Positions 41,986 to 52,960 of a stretch of DNA of 64,000 bases are shown piece by piece. How positions within the stretch are numbered: the first letter of the stretch is position 1; each line of letters begins with the position of its first letter. The stretch comes from Meira nashicola (Eukaryota > Basidiomycota > Exobasidiomycetes > Exobasidiales > Brachybasidiaceae), in the NCBI GenBank assembly GCA_001600355.1, contig BCJU01000001.1, forward strand, positions 1,509,178 to 1,573,177, written 5' to 3'. A program made the position numbers and the translations under genes. The notes beneath the pieces were generated by a model. The model was given only the letters and a program-made list of their open reading frames with translations, searched no databases and was not told the DNA's origin.

Positions 41986-42636
41986 AACGTCCAATCTGAG
42001 AGCGAATTGAATATGAAAGATGATGGTATGTACGTACAATCAAAAACCTCATCAAGAACATTACGCGTATGCCCTTTGTTCAAAAATTTATACGCTAACT
42101 GCAGCTTTAATCCTCCACTCGCTCAATTTTCATTTTTAATAATTTCGATATGATTATCCCATTTCACGGTTGACGTGCAATTTTGAGTGCGGTTCAAGTA
42201 CAGATGAGTAGTATAAAAGAGACAAGAATAGACGAGAAAGTAAGAGAAACAAAGACCGGTAAAAGTCTTGATTTAGATGATATGCTGAGCATTGTTATAT
42301 CAATTCAACAGGATTTTAACCTGCCGAAAAGAGCATTAAGAGCATGTTCTACCTCCATGAGAGGATGAGAACATGTTGCGTATTGACAACTTAGCAACAA
42401 AAACTGCCCAAAGTTGATCAAAAGAGGAGATGTATTGCACGCAAATTTGAATCATATGATCCAAGCAGGCATTCTTGAGGTTTAGGGAAGGATCTAGTAA
42501 TTCACACCACTAGGATGTGATAATATGACCCACGAAAACAGAGGAGAGGCGTCAAACATGCTCAGGCGTCGAGTGTTGAATCGACTATAGAGCGAATGAA
42601 GGACAAGGGCGAAATGGGTTTCGTTATGTCAACATT
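41986..42636. other. intergenic: scramblase promoter and SAM-synthetase 3' region
   Basis: About 650 bases. It contains ACGCGT at 42063-42068 and a TATAAAAG element near 42212. A 54-codon frame from ATG 42204 exists, but nothing supports it as a gene. Confidence 0.4.
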
Positions 42637-43830
42637 TTAATGTTGAAGTTGCTTGGGTTGTTCCCAGCTGAATTCACTGCGTCCAAAGTGACCACCGTAA
42701 GCAGTCTTTGCGTAGATTGGCTTTTGTAATCCCAAATCGCGCACAATGACACCTGGCTTGAGGTTGAAGTTTGATCGGACAATCTTGACCAATTCAGCAT
42801 CACTCTTTTGGCTTGTTCCGTAAGAGTCAACAAAGACGGACAATGGCTCAGCAACACCGATAGCGTAAGACAATTGAACCAAAACACGACGTGCCAAACC
42901 TGAAGCAACGAGAGATTTGGCGACCCAACGAGCAGTGTATGCGGCTGATCTGTCGACCTTTGAGAAATCCTTTCCGGAGAAAGCACCACCACCGTGTGCA
43001 CCCCAACCACCGTAAGAATCAACAATGATCTTTCTTCCGGTCAAACCGGCATCACCTTGTGGTCCACCGATAACGAATCGTCCAGAAGGTTGAATGTGGT
43101 AGATAGTGTGATCGTCCAACAAGTTGGCAGGAATGACTTGTTTGATAATCTTTTCCAAGATTGCTGTACGCAAATCTTCTGTAGAGATATCATCAGAGTG
43201 TTGAGCTGAAACGACAACTGTGTCAACGCGAATAGGGATCATAGCACCACCATCCTTCTTGTATTGGATGGTAACTTGTGTCTTAGTGTCAGGACGCAAC
43301 CAAGGCAAAGCACCTGAACGACGGGCAGCAGACATGGCAGTGTTCAATTTGTGAGCCAAAACGATTGTTGCTGGCATCATTTCAGGAGTTTCATCAGTAG
43401 CATAACCGAACATAATACCTTGGTCACCTGCTCCGTGTGCTTCCAAATCACCGTGGTCCAAACCTTGAGCGATATCGGGAGATTGTTGTTCAATTGCGAC
43501 CAAAACGTTACATGTGTTGTAGTCAAATCCTTTTTCGCTGGAGTCATAACCGATTTCTTTGATCTTGTTACGAATAACTTTTTGGTAATCAAGTTGTGCC
43601 TTTGTTGTGATTTCACCAAAGACCATGATCATACCTGTCTTTGTTGCAGTTTCACAAGCAACTTTTGAGTTTGGGTCTTGTTCCAAGCATGCATCTAAAA
43701 TTGCATCAGAAACTTGATCACAAATCTTGTCTGGGTGACCTTCACCAACGGATTCGGAAGTGAAGAGGAATTGTCCATCAGGCAAAGGAGCCCGGGTACC
43801 GTTTGTTTGTGGGTTTTGCGAGGAAACCAT
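42637..43830 (-). CDS. SAM2: S-adenosylmethionine synthetase
   Basis: A 397-residue methionine adenosyltransferase that makes SAM from methionine and ATP, the methyl donor for all cellular methylation. The family motifs are complete: GHPDKICDQ (ATP binding, near residue 30), [12 protein letters not shown] (methionine-site hexapeptide region), and the P-loop-like [19 protein letters not shown]. The C-terminal GGHFGR segment is also present. The length is within the usual 380-400. The start ATG at 43830 has the typical short Ser/Asn-rich fungal leader. It is an intronless gene, as expected for highly expressed genes here. Confidence 0.98.
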   Translation of the reverse strand: MVSSQNPQTNGTRAPLPDGQFLFTSESVGEGHPDKICDQVSDAILDACLEQDPNSKVACETATKTGMIMVFGEITTKAQLDYQKVIRNKIKEIGYDSSEKGFDYNTCNVLVAIEQQSPDIAQGLDHGDLEAHGAGDQGIMFGYATDETPEMMPATIVLAHKLNTAMSAARRSGALPWLRPDTKTQVTIQYKKDGGAMIPIRVDTVVVSAQHSDDISTEDLRTAILEKIIKQVIPANLLDDHTIYHIQPSGRFVIGGPQGDAGLTGRKIIVDSYGGWGAHGGGAFSGKDFSKVDRSAAYTARWVAKSLVASGLARRVLVQLSYAIGVAEPLSVFVDSYGTSQKSDAELVKIVRSNFNLKPGVIVRDLGLQKPIYAKTAYGGHFGRSEFSWEQPKQLQH

Positions 43831-45367
43831 TTTTGACGAAGAGAAAATCTATGAGAAGTGAAGATTAGTTTCACAAGGGTATGATGATGGAGTAAGAGAA
43901 AGAGCAATCCCCAAATTAAGAAGGATTGTATGTCAACGTCGTGTGCACTTTAAGCTTTTCATACACACGAGCGGACGTGCTAGGATGCATATGTTTCTTC
44001 TCAGTTCATCTGACTTTGTCCATTTCGGCACTCTATTTGTTTAGAACCATTTGCCTGCTTATTCGCCCTATTCATACCCTCTCGCACAGACAACGTTTCC
44101 AAGAAGAAAAAAAAATTGAAGCCATTTTCAGAAGATTGTGGTGCGTAGCGCGCTTTTTTGGTAACCGCTAAAGGACACAGCTCAAAAGCCAGAGTTTTTT
44201 CTTGACTTTTTATTTTTTCATCCAAAAGAAGGAAAACTTTGATAATTGAGCGTGTATCGGCGACAAAATCATGGCGAACAAGCAGTGTTGTGACCAGTGC
44301 AGATAAATATTGTTTGAATGGCGTGCTTGCAAGGCACGTGGGCTCGAATATTCTACATTTCACAGCCGAGAGCAAAAGTGAGCACCACTTATGGTTCTTC
44401 TTCATTGAAGCGAAAAGGTAGACCCGAAGAAATTCAGAAATGAAGAATGTAGGGCGATGAATTCATTATGGTACATTAGCCCTTGCCCCCGGCTATTTCC
44501 CATTTCATATTGTTGTCTGCATAAAGCTTAGATAATCATTATCAGACCTTCTTAATGACAACCTTAAAGCACTGCATGATAGAAATGAACGGACAATAAT
44601 CCGTCTGGCAATTCGAGTAATTTCCGGGAATGAAAGCCTTCTTAGGAATGGCGTCAAGTTTACGCAAAACAGGCGCGTTCTTCCCTCCGTGTAAGGTTTG
44701 GATAGAACTTATACGTACTGCGTACGAGATCAAATTGGCAAAAGCTTTCAGCAAGAGATATAAAAAGTATGAATATCTGACTATTATGGTTAATATCAAT
44801 TATTCGAACAAAATTGGATGGCAATATCATTAAGAGGACATGACCTCATTTAAGACATACAGGAGGAATCACGTGTATTTTTGAGCGAAGATTCGTATTG
44901 AATTAACCGTTTAAGCCATTTTCGCGCTACCAATTTCTATACGCGCTTTAGTGCTTCCATGACAGTCGTCTTACATAAGCATTTTGGAACGTCTGCGAAG
45001 TAGAAGGAACGTCTAGTCTATAGGCGAAGAAGAAAGTTTCTTCTTGCATGAATTTACGCTAGTACACTGCTCTTGTGCCGAATACGCTCGTACCTTCTCT
45101 AACCTTCTGGTAGGGTGGAGTAGGCGTAATAAGGCTTAAGTGGCGATTGCACATGCAGACAAAAGGTTTAATACGTTCATATATAGATAGACAACTAACT
45201 TAATCATCCTTTTCTTCCATTCCACCAACATACCCATTTGATTGTGATCAAACATACATAAAACAATCAATAGTTGATAAACCTTCTTATTTTTGAAGCA
45301 ATCAACAAAGACCAAAAACCCATTCTAACCTCTTTACTTTTCATCACCACCACATATATTCACAACC
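43831..45367. promoter_or_regulatory. divergent promoter region of SAM synthetase and Hsp70
   Basis: About 1.5 kb between two highly expressed, divergent genes. It holds a heat-shock-element-like palindrome at 45027-45045 and a TATATA element at 45180-45185, both upstream of Hsp70. The 100 bases before the Hsp70 ATG are rich in A, C and T with almost no G, a pattern typical of leaders of strongly expressed fungal genes. No ORF over 135 codons, and none with family content. Confidence 0.5.
45027..45045. promoter_or_regulatory. heat-shock-element-like palindrome upstream of Hsp70
   Basis: AAGAAGAAA and TTTCTTCTT form a perfect 9-bp inverted repeat around a single G, made of GAA and TTC units as in Hsf1 binding sites. 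Additional GAA units lie just upstream (45004-45030). The spacing is not the strict nGAAnnTTCn form, so this is a candidate only. Confidence 0.45.
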
Positions 45368-47397
45368 ATGTCAGCAAAAGCTGTCGGTATTGATTTGGGT
45401 ACAACCTACTCATGTGTTGCCGTTTGGCAAAATGACCGTGTTGAAGTCATTGCCAACGATCAAGGTAACCGCACAACACCATCATATGTTGCATTCACAG
45501 ACACTGAACGTTTGATCGGTGATGCCGCAAAGAACCAAGTCGCAATGAACCCTCACAACACAGTTTTCGACGCAAAACGTTTGATCGGACGCAAATTCGA
45601 TGATGCTGAAGTTCAATCAGATATGAAACATTGGCCATTCACCGTCATTTCAAAAGATGGCAAGCCAATCATTCAAGTCGAATACAAGGGTGAACAAAAG
45701 ACCTTCACACCCGAAGAAATCTCTTCTATGGTTTTGCTAAAGATGCGCGAAACTGCTGAAGCTTACTTAGGTGGAAGCGTCAAGGATGCCGTTGTCACTG
45801 TTCCCGCATACTTCAACGACTCTCAACGTCAAGCAACCAAAGATGCCGGTGTTATCTCTGGTTTGAACGTTATGCGTATCATCAACGAGCCAACCGCTGC
45901 TGCTATTGCATACGGTTTGGACAAGAAGGGCGAAGCTGGAGAAAAGAACGTTCTCATTTTCGATTTGGGAGGTGGTACTTTCGATGTCTCCCTTTTGACA
46001 ATCGAAGAAGGTATTTTCGAAGTCAAGGCTACTGCTGGTGACACTCACTTGGGTGGTGAAGACTTTGACAATCGTCTTGTCAACCACTTCGTTCAAGAAT
46101 TCAAGCGTAAATCAAAGAAGGACTTGACATCCAACGCTCGTGCTCTCCGTCGTTTGCGTACAGCATGTGAACGTGCTAAGCGTACACTTTCATCTGCCGC
46201 TCAAACTTCGATCGAAATCGATTCATTGTTCGAGGGTATTGACTTCTACACTTCTATCACCCGTGCTCGTTTCGAAGAATTGTGCGGTGACTTGTTCTCC
46301 CACACTATCGAGCCAGTCGAGAAGGTCTTGCGTGATTCCAAGATTGACAAAGGATCCGTTCACGAAATCGTCTTGGTTGGTGGTTCCACTCGTATTCCCC
46401 GTGTCCAAAAGTTGTTGCGCGACTTCTTCAACGGCCGTGAGCCAAAAAAGTCTATCAACCCTGATGAGGCTGTTGCTTACGGTGCCGCTGTTCAAGCTGC
46501 CATTCTCTCCGGTGACACTTCCGAAAAGACTCAAGATCTTTTGTTGTTGGACGTTGCCCCATTGTCTATGGGTATTGAAACTGTGAGTACATCTTTGCAT
46601 TTTTCAGTTGATCTAATCGAGCATATTACTGACATTCTCCTATCTCTCTTATTTGACTTTTTCTTTTACAGGCTGGTGGTGTTTTCACTCCTCTCATCAA
46701 ACGTAACACAACTGTTCCAACCAAGAAGTCTGAAATCTTCTCAACATACGCCGATAACCAACCTGGTGTATTGATTCAAGTCTTCGAAGGTGAACGTGCA
46801 CGCACCAAGGACAACAACTTGTTGGGTAAATTCGAGTTGTCTGGTATCCCACCAGCACCTCGTGGTGTTCCTCAAATCGAAGTCACATTCGATTTGGATG
46901 CCAACTCAATCTTGTCAGTTAACGCTGCCGATAAGACTTCCGGTAAATCCGAAAAGATCACCATCACAAACGACAAGGGACGTCTATCCAAGGAAGATAT
47001 CGAACGCATGGTTTCCGAAGCAGAGAAATACAAGGCTGAAGATGAAGCCGCAACTGCCCGTATCTCTGCTAAGAATGGATTAGAATCATACGCATACAAC
47101 TTGCGTAACAGCTTGAACGAAGAGCAATTCGCATCCAAATTGGACCCTGCAGACAAAGAGAAGTTGGACAAGGCTATTACCGATACTATCTCTTGGTTGG
47201 ACGCTTCTCAAGAAGCATCAAAGGAAGAATACGAAGAACACCAAAAGGAATTGGAGAGCACTGCTGCTCCAATCTTGCAAAAGGCATACGGTGCAGCTGG
47301 AGGTGCTCCAGGTGGTATGCCAGGTGGTGCTCCAGGTGCAGCTCCTGGTGCAGGTGCAGGTGCTGATGACGGACCAAGTGTTGAAGAAGTTGATTAA
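45368..47397 (+). CDS. SSA1: cytosolic Hsp70 chaperone (Ssa type), two exons
   Basis: A 646-residue ATP-dependent chaperone. Exon 1 is 45368-46582, the intron 46583-46671 (89 nt, GTGAGT...TTACAG) and exon 2 is 46672-47397. The nucleotide-binding domain carries the signatures [25 protein letters not shown] and [16 protein letters not shown]. The substrate-binding domain starts after [11 protein letters not shown], exactly where the intron lies. The lid is helical, then a Gly/Ala/Pro-rich tail with GGxP repeats ends in EEVD, the cytosolic tail that binds TPR cochaperones such as Sti1. The intron's position, at the junction of NBD linker and SBD, would make the unspliced product a bare ATPase domain. 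Confidence 0.98.
46583..46671 (+). other. spliceosomal intron of Hsp70 gene
   Basis: GTGAGT donor, pyrimidine-rich 3' end and TTACAG acceptor. Removing it gives the continuous, highly conserved [13 protein letters not shown] sequence of Hsp70. Confidence 0.95.
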
Positions 47398-48029
47398 ACG
47401 GTTTCAACTCTAGAAAAACAAAACAGTTTCGAATTTTCATAGACTTCACGCATGATCGCTACAATTTCAGAACATCTTGTATAATCATATCATGTAAGCG
47501 ATAATATCATAGCGTTTTCTCGATTCAATAAAAAATAATGATTTCCCAGACATCTTTTGAGAGTGTATGGATTGAGTGAATGAGTATGTGCAAGGATGTT
47601 TCTAGAGATTGTGATACATCCGAAAAAATGATGACAATGACGAAATGTGAAGCAAACAAACATCCGATGTTGCATGAGAAAGTATGGTGTGTGAATTTTT
47701 GAGAGACTAGGCAAGTTCTTTTTTACACGTTTACAACGGCGCCCAAGCCCCCGTTCATACACGGTAAGCGGGCCGTGCTAAGCTCGCTCCACAATGCATG
47801 CACAGTACATAAATTATTCAAGTGTTGGCGCTAAATTGATGCACAGTTGATGCAAAGTCGGAAAGATAAACACGATTTGTTTCATAACTCTCATTTGATT
47901 CCTCCGTTTCTGACACAAGAGAAAAGGGAAAGGTATATATACCTAGATGGTACATTCTTTTTTGCATTAAAGAGATTGCCTCTTTTCATTCTGTACATCA
48001 ACATTATCACTTATTATTATTATTCAAAG
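47398..48029. other. intergenic between Hsp70 and Rossmann-like gene
   Basis: About 630 bases with the Hsp70 3' UTR and the promoter of the next gene. An open frame runs upstream of 48030 for 61 codons but has no family match and is probably leader. Confidence 0.4.
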
Positions 48030-49793
48030 ATGAGTGCAATTCAAGCAAGATATTATGATAACGTAATCTGTCAATCTTTGGTTGGAGCAATAATTACATC
48101 TTCTTATTTATTGGAACGTGGATTATCACATTTTTATTCATTTTATCAAAATTTAATCGATTCTTTAGGTATAACTACAACAGATGCACCAATTATCAAA
48201 ACAACGAATAGGGCTTGGTGGGATACACAAAAAGGTTCAGCAATCGTAATTTGGGCAGGAGGTGAACAAGATATTGCACAACAATTATCTTTAGCTTTAG
48301 CTTCTGTTCGTCAACGTAAAAATTTGTCAAGATTTGAAAGGTTTGGAAAATTTGGTTATTCGCCTTATACTGTTATTGTTTTAATGCCGGAAAATTCTAA
48401 TCATTTACCTGCTTTGATAGGTGCTTGGGCAAAAAGGAAAGCAGAAGTTGCAAATTCAATCACAACGACAAAAGATCAAAAGTCGGATTCTTCCTCCAAA
48501 GAGAGCGATGAAAATAAAGAATCATCAAATATAACATCTTTATTGGAAATATTTGGTCTTGGAAGGATAACAAACTTATTCGGTATCTTTTCAAATGATG
48601 ACGAAACTTTATTAGCAGAAGATGAAGATGAAAAACATTCATCACCTTCACGTAATTCAAAAAGAAGGTTAAGCATTGGCGGATGGACTGCATCTGATGT
48701 TGTTGGATATGGAAGGGATATGTTAAAAGGATTACGAATAGGAGAAAGTGAAGAAACAGGAATTGGAGCAGTGATTCCGGTTGTTGTGAATACGGCAACT
48801 GCTTCAGGCTTACAACATGCTCAAAGTACAGTTCAAGCATACTGTGTAAGTCATGATTTATTATTACGTGCTTTAATTCTTATTCCATCAATAATGCAAC
48901 AAGAAAAACAACAGCAACCGAAAATACCTCAACGTAAATCAAAAGCAACTTCACCTTCTCTTCCTACAACACATGAAAAGTTAAACGAATTAGCAAAATT
49001 AACTGAAAAGAGGTTAGGAACTGACGTAGGAGAAACATTGAATCTTTTAGCAACGCTATTACCCATAATAAGAAATGATGGCGGTCGTGTTATTGGTTTA
49101 ATTCCTTCTGTTGCACGTATACCAATACCTCATCAATCAAAAGAAGTAGGAATAAATGATGACATTCAAGCACCAAAACAACAAACTGCCACTACGGATG
49201 AAATACAATATAAAATCACACGTTCTTCTTTAATCACAATGTGGAAGGAAATTCGTCAAACTTTATTGGTTGAAGGAGTTACAACTTCTTTGGTTCATAT
49301 GATGCCTTATCCTGCTTCTCATTCAATTCCAACTCAACAAATAAATAAAAAGAATATACGTGGATTCAGTGAAATAAAACATCACAACTCTTTCGCACTT
49401 AGAGTTCTTGGTAATATCTTCTCATCAATAAAAGAAGAAGCTCAACAAGCAATTCAATCAATTTTATTAATCACTATAGTTGCAATTTACGGTATCCCTC
49501 CTGCCATTCAATCTGAAAACGATCAACAACCAATATATCCAGGTCTCACAGGATGGCAACAAGAAGGAAATCAACCTTTACAAAAATTATCTTCAAAGAT
49601 AAATTTAGAATTACAAGAATGTCCAAAATTATTATTGGATACTATGAAAAGTGCTATCGTACGTTCTTGTCCAAGGCAGGACTTTTCCGTTGGATTAGGT
49701 CCACATTTCGAATCTATTTGGAATTACGTACCCGGTCATTCTATCATTGATGATGCTCTTTCAGATTTCATGAAATCTTTGCATACCGAATAG
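48030..49793 (+). CDS. Rossmann-like protein of unknown function (DUF1776/SDR-like)
   Basis: A 587-residue protein, single exon. The layout recalls a degenerate short-chain dehydrogenase: SAIVIWAGGEQDIAQQLSLAL (~75-95) as first strand and loop, YTVIVLMPE as second strand, IPVVVNTATASGLQHA, and later LLATLLPIIRNDGGRVIGLIPSV, comparable to the catalytic-strand region. The glycine loop (AGGEQD) departs from TGxxxGxG and no YxxxK is evident, so it may be non-enzymatic. A Ser/Lys/Glu-rich insert (~145-215) separates the first half. The fungal family DUF1776 has this kind of layout; the assignment is from memory and tentative. The start at 48030 (MSAIQARYYDNV) is preferred to the upstream ATG at 47850, whose extension looks like a non-coding leader. 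Confidence 0.72.
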   Translation: MSAIQARYYDNVICQSLVGAIITSSYLLERGLSHFYSFYQNLIDSLGITTTDAPIIKTTNRAWWDTQKGSAIVIWAGGEQDIAQQLSLALASVRQRKNLSRFERFGKFGYSPYTVIVLMPENSNHLPALIGAWAKRKAEVANSITTTKDQKSDSSSKESDENKESSNITSLLEIFGLGRITNLFGIFSNDDETLLAEDEDEKHSSPSRNSKRRLSIGGWTASDVVGYGRDMLKGLRIGESEETGIGAVIPVVVNTATASGLQHAQSTVQAYCVSHDLLLRALILIPSIMQQEKQQQPKIPQRKSKATSPSLPTTHEKLNELAKLTEKRLGTDVGETLNLLATLLPIIRNDGGRVIGLIPSVARIPIPHQSKEVGINDDIQAPKQQTATTDEIQYKITRSSLITMWKEIRQTLLVEGVTTSLVHMMPYPASHSIPTQQINKKNIRGFSEIKHHNSFALRVLGNIFSSIKEEAQQAIQSILLITIVAIYGIPPAIQSENDQQPIYPGLTGWQQEGNQPLQKLSSKINLELQECPKLLLDTMKSAIVRSCPRQDFSVGLGPHFESIWNYVPGHSIIDDALSDFMKSLHTE

Positions 49794-49950
49794 ACGTTCG
49801 CTTTCTTTTGCATTACTTATTATTGCTTCTCATGCTAGTCGTCGAAAACCCACTTGCTTTCTCTTCTCGTTTATTTTTTTGCGTTAATTCATTGTAGCTA
49901 TAGATACATACATACATTCATACAATTTGCCTTGAAATTAAAATACCACT

Positions 49951-51237
49951 TCAGACATCCAAATGAGAATCATTTAGAGCACATGCAACAACCGCTTTCA
50001 CATGTCCGTTATATTGTCTTACAGTTTCACCTGAACTTAATTCCCATAATCTTGCAACATGATCAGAAGATGCAGTAACAAGATAAGCACTATCTGCACT
50101 AAATGCAGCATCCCAAACCCATCTTTGATGTCCAACTAAAGTTTTTTCTAATGCGAATTCATATCGAGATGTACTCCAAATCTTCACTGTTGTATCTGCC
50201 GAACATGTTGCTAAATGACGAACGTCTGGACTTAATAAACATTTCGTCAAATATTTATCATGTGCTTGAAATCTTGTGACAGGTTGTAGATCAGTAAAAT
50301 CTCCACTTCCTGGTCCTGTACCATTCGTACCATCGAGTGGTGTTCCTGACTGACCTTCCAAAATTCCCGAACGAGAAGGATTGATGGATGGATCTAGGTC
50401 GTCATAACTGCCGTTTTGTATACGCCAGACATACACATTTCCAACATTATTTCCAGCAACAAGACAAGATCCATCAGAAGCAACTGTTACTGAACGAATT
50501 GGCACTTCCTCTTCTGGAACAAGTTCATGACTACAGCCATTTTCGCTTAAATCCCAAACTTTTACACTTCCGCCTTGATCACAAGAAACAAGTTCACCTT
50601 GATTTGGATGTACGACTACATCGTTTACTGGATTACGATGATCGTATATACGTTGTGCTCTATTTGTACGTGTATCCCAAATCTTTAATGTTCCATCTTC
50701 CGATCCTGTAACGAGCCATTTAGCATCACAATGCCATGCGAGTGAAGTAATATTGCCATTATGACCATCAAAAGTTTGAATTGGATTTCCAACACCTCCA
50801 GCACTCGGTGCTCCTTGAACTCCTTGTGTTTGACCTGCTGTATTGGCACCATTTCCGCCTGTTCCACTTCCACTCACGCTTGCTGAAATACCGCCATGCG
50901 ATGTATCATATAATCGAACTTGATTATTTCCTGCTGCTGCTAAATAACGTTTATCAGGAGAAATTGCTAATCTATTCACTTGTGAATCTGCATGTTGAAT
51001 TGTACGACTACATATTCCTGACCATGCTTCCCAAAATCGAATTGTATGATCATAACCCGCAGTTACCAAAACAACGGAAAGGGTATCATTTGTTGCTGCT
51101 TGAGCTGCAGCTGCTTGTTGTTGTTGATGATGATGATGTGATTGTTGTGATCGACTTCCTCCACCGTCTGTTCGTATTCCTGCTCCGCTTGGTGGTACAT
51201 TGGCAGGCGCTCTGGTTGCAGCGCTAGGTTGAGCCAT
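49951..51237 (-). CDS. LST8: Lst8, WD40 subunit of TORC1 and TORC2
   Basis: A 428-residue seven-bladed WD40 protein that stabilises the TOR kinase domain. Near-invariant Lst8 segments are SVVLVTAGYDHTIRFWEA, CSRTIQHADSQVNRL, NITSLAWHCDAKWLVTGSEDG, NQGELVSCDQGGSVKVWDL, and GHQRWVWDAAFSADSAYLVTASSD with RLWEL. Typical Lst8 is about 300-330 residues. The extra length comes from an N-terminal His/Gln/Ala-rich extension (~1-50), a Gly/Ser/Ala-rich loop after blade 2 (~110-150) and a Gly/Thr/Ser loop before blade 6 (~280-310). The start is an ATG with no in-frame upstream alternative. Confidence 0.95.
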   Translation of the reverse strand: MAQPSAATRAPANVPPSGAGIRTDGGGSRSQQSHHHHQQQQAAAAQAATNDTLSVVLVTAGYDHTIRFWEAWSGICSRTIQHADSQVNRLAISPDKRYLAAAGNNQVRLYDTSHGGISASVSGSGTGGNGANTAGQTQGVQGAPSAGGVGNPIQTFDGHNGNITSLAWHCDAKWLVTGSEDGTLKIWDTRTNRAQRIYDHRNPVNDVVVHPNQGELVSCDQGGSVKVWDLSENGCSHELVPEEEVPIRSVTVASDGSCLVAGNNVGNVYVWRIQNGSYDDLDPSINPSRSGILEGQSGTPLDGTNGTGPGSGDFTDLQPVTRFQAHDKYLTKCLLSPDVRHLATCSADTTVKIWSTSRYEFALEKTLVGHQRWVWDAAFSADSAYLVTASSDHVARLWELSSGETVRQYNGHVKAVVACALNDSHLDV

Positions 51238-51616
51238 TCTTGTTAGTCACCTCTATAAAAATATGATCTTTGAGGTGATCATGATCATCAGCAATCCTCT
51301 CTCATTCAATCCCCCAGAAAGTGTATCATCAGCACGGGCCTGAGCATACATACTAAAGATGCTTAAGCGTGGGCAGCTAAACCGAATTTGGCAGGCACAT
51401 AGCCACGTGAGCCTTCCAGAACAAAAATCATAAGCGCGGATATTTCTAAGCCTTTCTTCTTAAAAAAAAGAAAAGCAGCGCTGTGTAAAAATGAAAAAAT
51501 CTCAAGAGGCAATCGGACTAGTGTTTTTCTTATTGGGTAAAAAAAGAATTAATCTACAAATGATCGCTTTAATCACCATCATCAGGGTCAACATTCTTGA
51601 GTATTTTTTTGGTGAA
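51238..51616. other. divergent intergenic between LST8 and mL44
   Basis: About 380 bases between divergent starts. An upstream ATG in frame with mL44 lies at 51491 but would add 42 hydrophobic residues of no recognisable kind. No element is identified. Confidence 0.35.
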
Positions 51617-52960
51617 ATGGTGAACACAGCTATTGCTGGGAGAACCCTTTCTAGGGCTGGTAGGCAAGCTTTAACAAGTGCGGCAAAGAGACAAGCACAA
51701 CCAGGACCATCTTCTTCGCATTTAGTGCAATCTACATGTACCATAACAAGACGATCACCTTGCTCTTCGTCTTCCTCATCTTCTAATATTCGATCATTCT
51801 CAACATCTTCAATCTCGAAAAGTGATGCACCCGCTGTTCATCTTCCTCCAATTGCAAGAAAAGATCCGAAATTATTCCAATCACTTAGACCTCCTCCAAA
51901 GAGTGCATATGTCGCATTGGCATATAGACTAAAATTGATTTCCAATTCAACTGATTCCGAAACAAAACAAAAGAGGATTGCTTTGCTTGTTCGTGCATGT
52001 ACACATCCATCGTATATTACCCTTGTTCAGCGTGCAACGTCACAGTATGGTCAAGAAGCGGTAGCATTAACAGGTGTAGGAAAAGGACTTGAACGTGTGG
52101 AAGATGCAAACACTTTGAGCATTGCTAAAGAATTAGAAGCATTGGACAAACAATATGTAACAATTTCAGCCGAAGAAAATCATTCATCAATGGCTACTTT
52201 AGGTAATTCATTGTTGGGCGTCATTGCATCGGAATATCTACATCTACGGTATCCTAATCTACCAAACCGGGTTTTAAAAGCAGTTCTTTCGGCATATGTT
52301 GGACCAAATACACTATCTGATGTGGCTACAGAAATGGGTATCGGTGGACAGGGAATTGTACGATGGGATAGCGAAGCAACAGGCGGAAGCAGGACTATGT
52401 CTAGGGATACATTCTCGGATGCTTTAAGGGCAATCGTTGCATTGATGTTCCAAGAGCAAGGTTTGTCATCTGCTCGAGAGTTTGTTCATGCACATTTGCT
52501 ATCAAGATTAGTACCAATTGCAACATTCTTAAAGTTTACAGATCCAAAGAGGTCTTTAAGCGGATTGATGAAAAAACTGGGCAAAGAACGACCTCAAAGT
52601 AGAATGATTGCCGAAACGGGAAGGTTAAGCATTAATCCTGTTTTCGTTGTTGGTATTTGGAGTGGAAAGGAGAAATTAGGAGAGGGAACAGGAAGTGCGA
52701 TCAAGATGGCGGAATTTCGTGCAGCAGAAGATGCACTTAGACGATTTTATTTATCTGAAACACCTAATGCTAATATCTCTCTACCTTCTATCACCTTGGA
52801 CGGTGAATTACCTTCAAGCTTAGAAGATGAGAATGGTGGAATCGGATTTAAGGATATCTGGAGCATTGATCAATTACCCAATACTGGTAAACCTCTAGCC
52901 AATGCATTCCGACCTGCACCTCTAGGAATGAGTGAAGTGATCTTTGGCAACAAAGGATAA
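51617..52960 (+). CDS. MRPL44: mitochondrial large-ribosomal-subunit protein mL44 (RNase III-like)
   Basis: A 447-residue protein (Mrpl3 in S. cerevisiae). The N-terminal ~80 residues are Arg/Ser/Ala-rich with almost no acid and include RSFSTSS, a typical mitochondrial presequence. An RNase III-like domain spans ~115-285 (LVRACTHPSY, LATLGNSLLGV as SMATLGNSLLG, and DTFSDALRAIVALMFQEQG). The acidic catalytic residues of true RNase III are mostly absent, as in mL44. A dsRNA-binding-like fold follows (~308-385, ending MAEFRAAEDALRRFYL), then a C-terminal extension. The ATG at 51617 gives the presequence start; an in-frame ATG at 51491 is less likely. Confidence 0.88.
   Translation: MVNTAIAGRTLSRAGRQALTSAAKRQAQPGPSSSHLVQSTCTITRRSPCSSSSSSSNIRSFSTSSISKSDAPAVHLPPIARKDPKLFQSLRPPPKSAYVALAYRLKLISNSTDSETKQKRIALLVRACTHPSYITLVQRATSQYGQEAVALTGVGKGLERVEDANTLSIAKELEALDKQYVTISAEENHSSMATLGNSLLGVIASEYLHLRYPNLPNRVLKAVLSAYVGPNTLSDVATEMGIGGQGIVRWDSEATGGSRTMSRDTFSDALRAIVALMFQEQGLSSAREFVHAHLLSRLVPIATFLKFTDPKRSLSGLMKKLGKERPQSRMIAETGRLSINPVFVVGIWSGKEKLGEGTGSAIKMAEFRAAEDALRRFYLSETPNANISLPSITLDGELPSSLEDENGGIGFKDIWSIDQLPNTGKPLANAFRPAPLGMSEVIFGNKG

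Noticed and set aside
42204..42368. A 54-codon frame beginning MSSIKETRIDEKV upstream of the SAM-synthetase 3' end
   Set aside because: A TATAAAAG element overlaps its first codons and no family resemblance is visible; too short to support.
47850..48029. Upstream ATG that would extend the Rossmann-like protein by 60 residues
   Set aside because: The extension is AT-rich, contains Tyr/Ile runs and has no family-like segment; ATG 48030 gives a sensible start.
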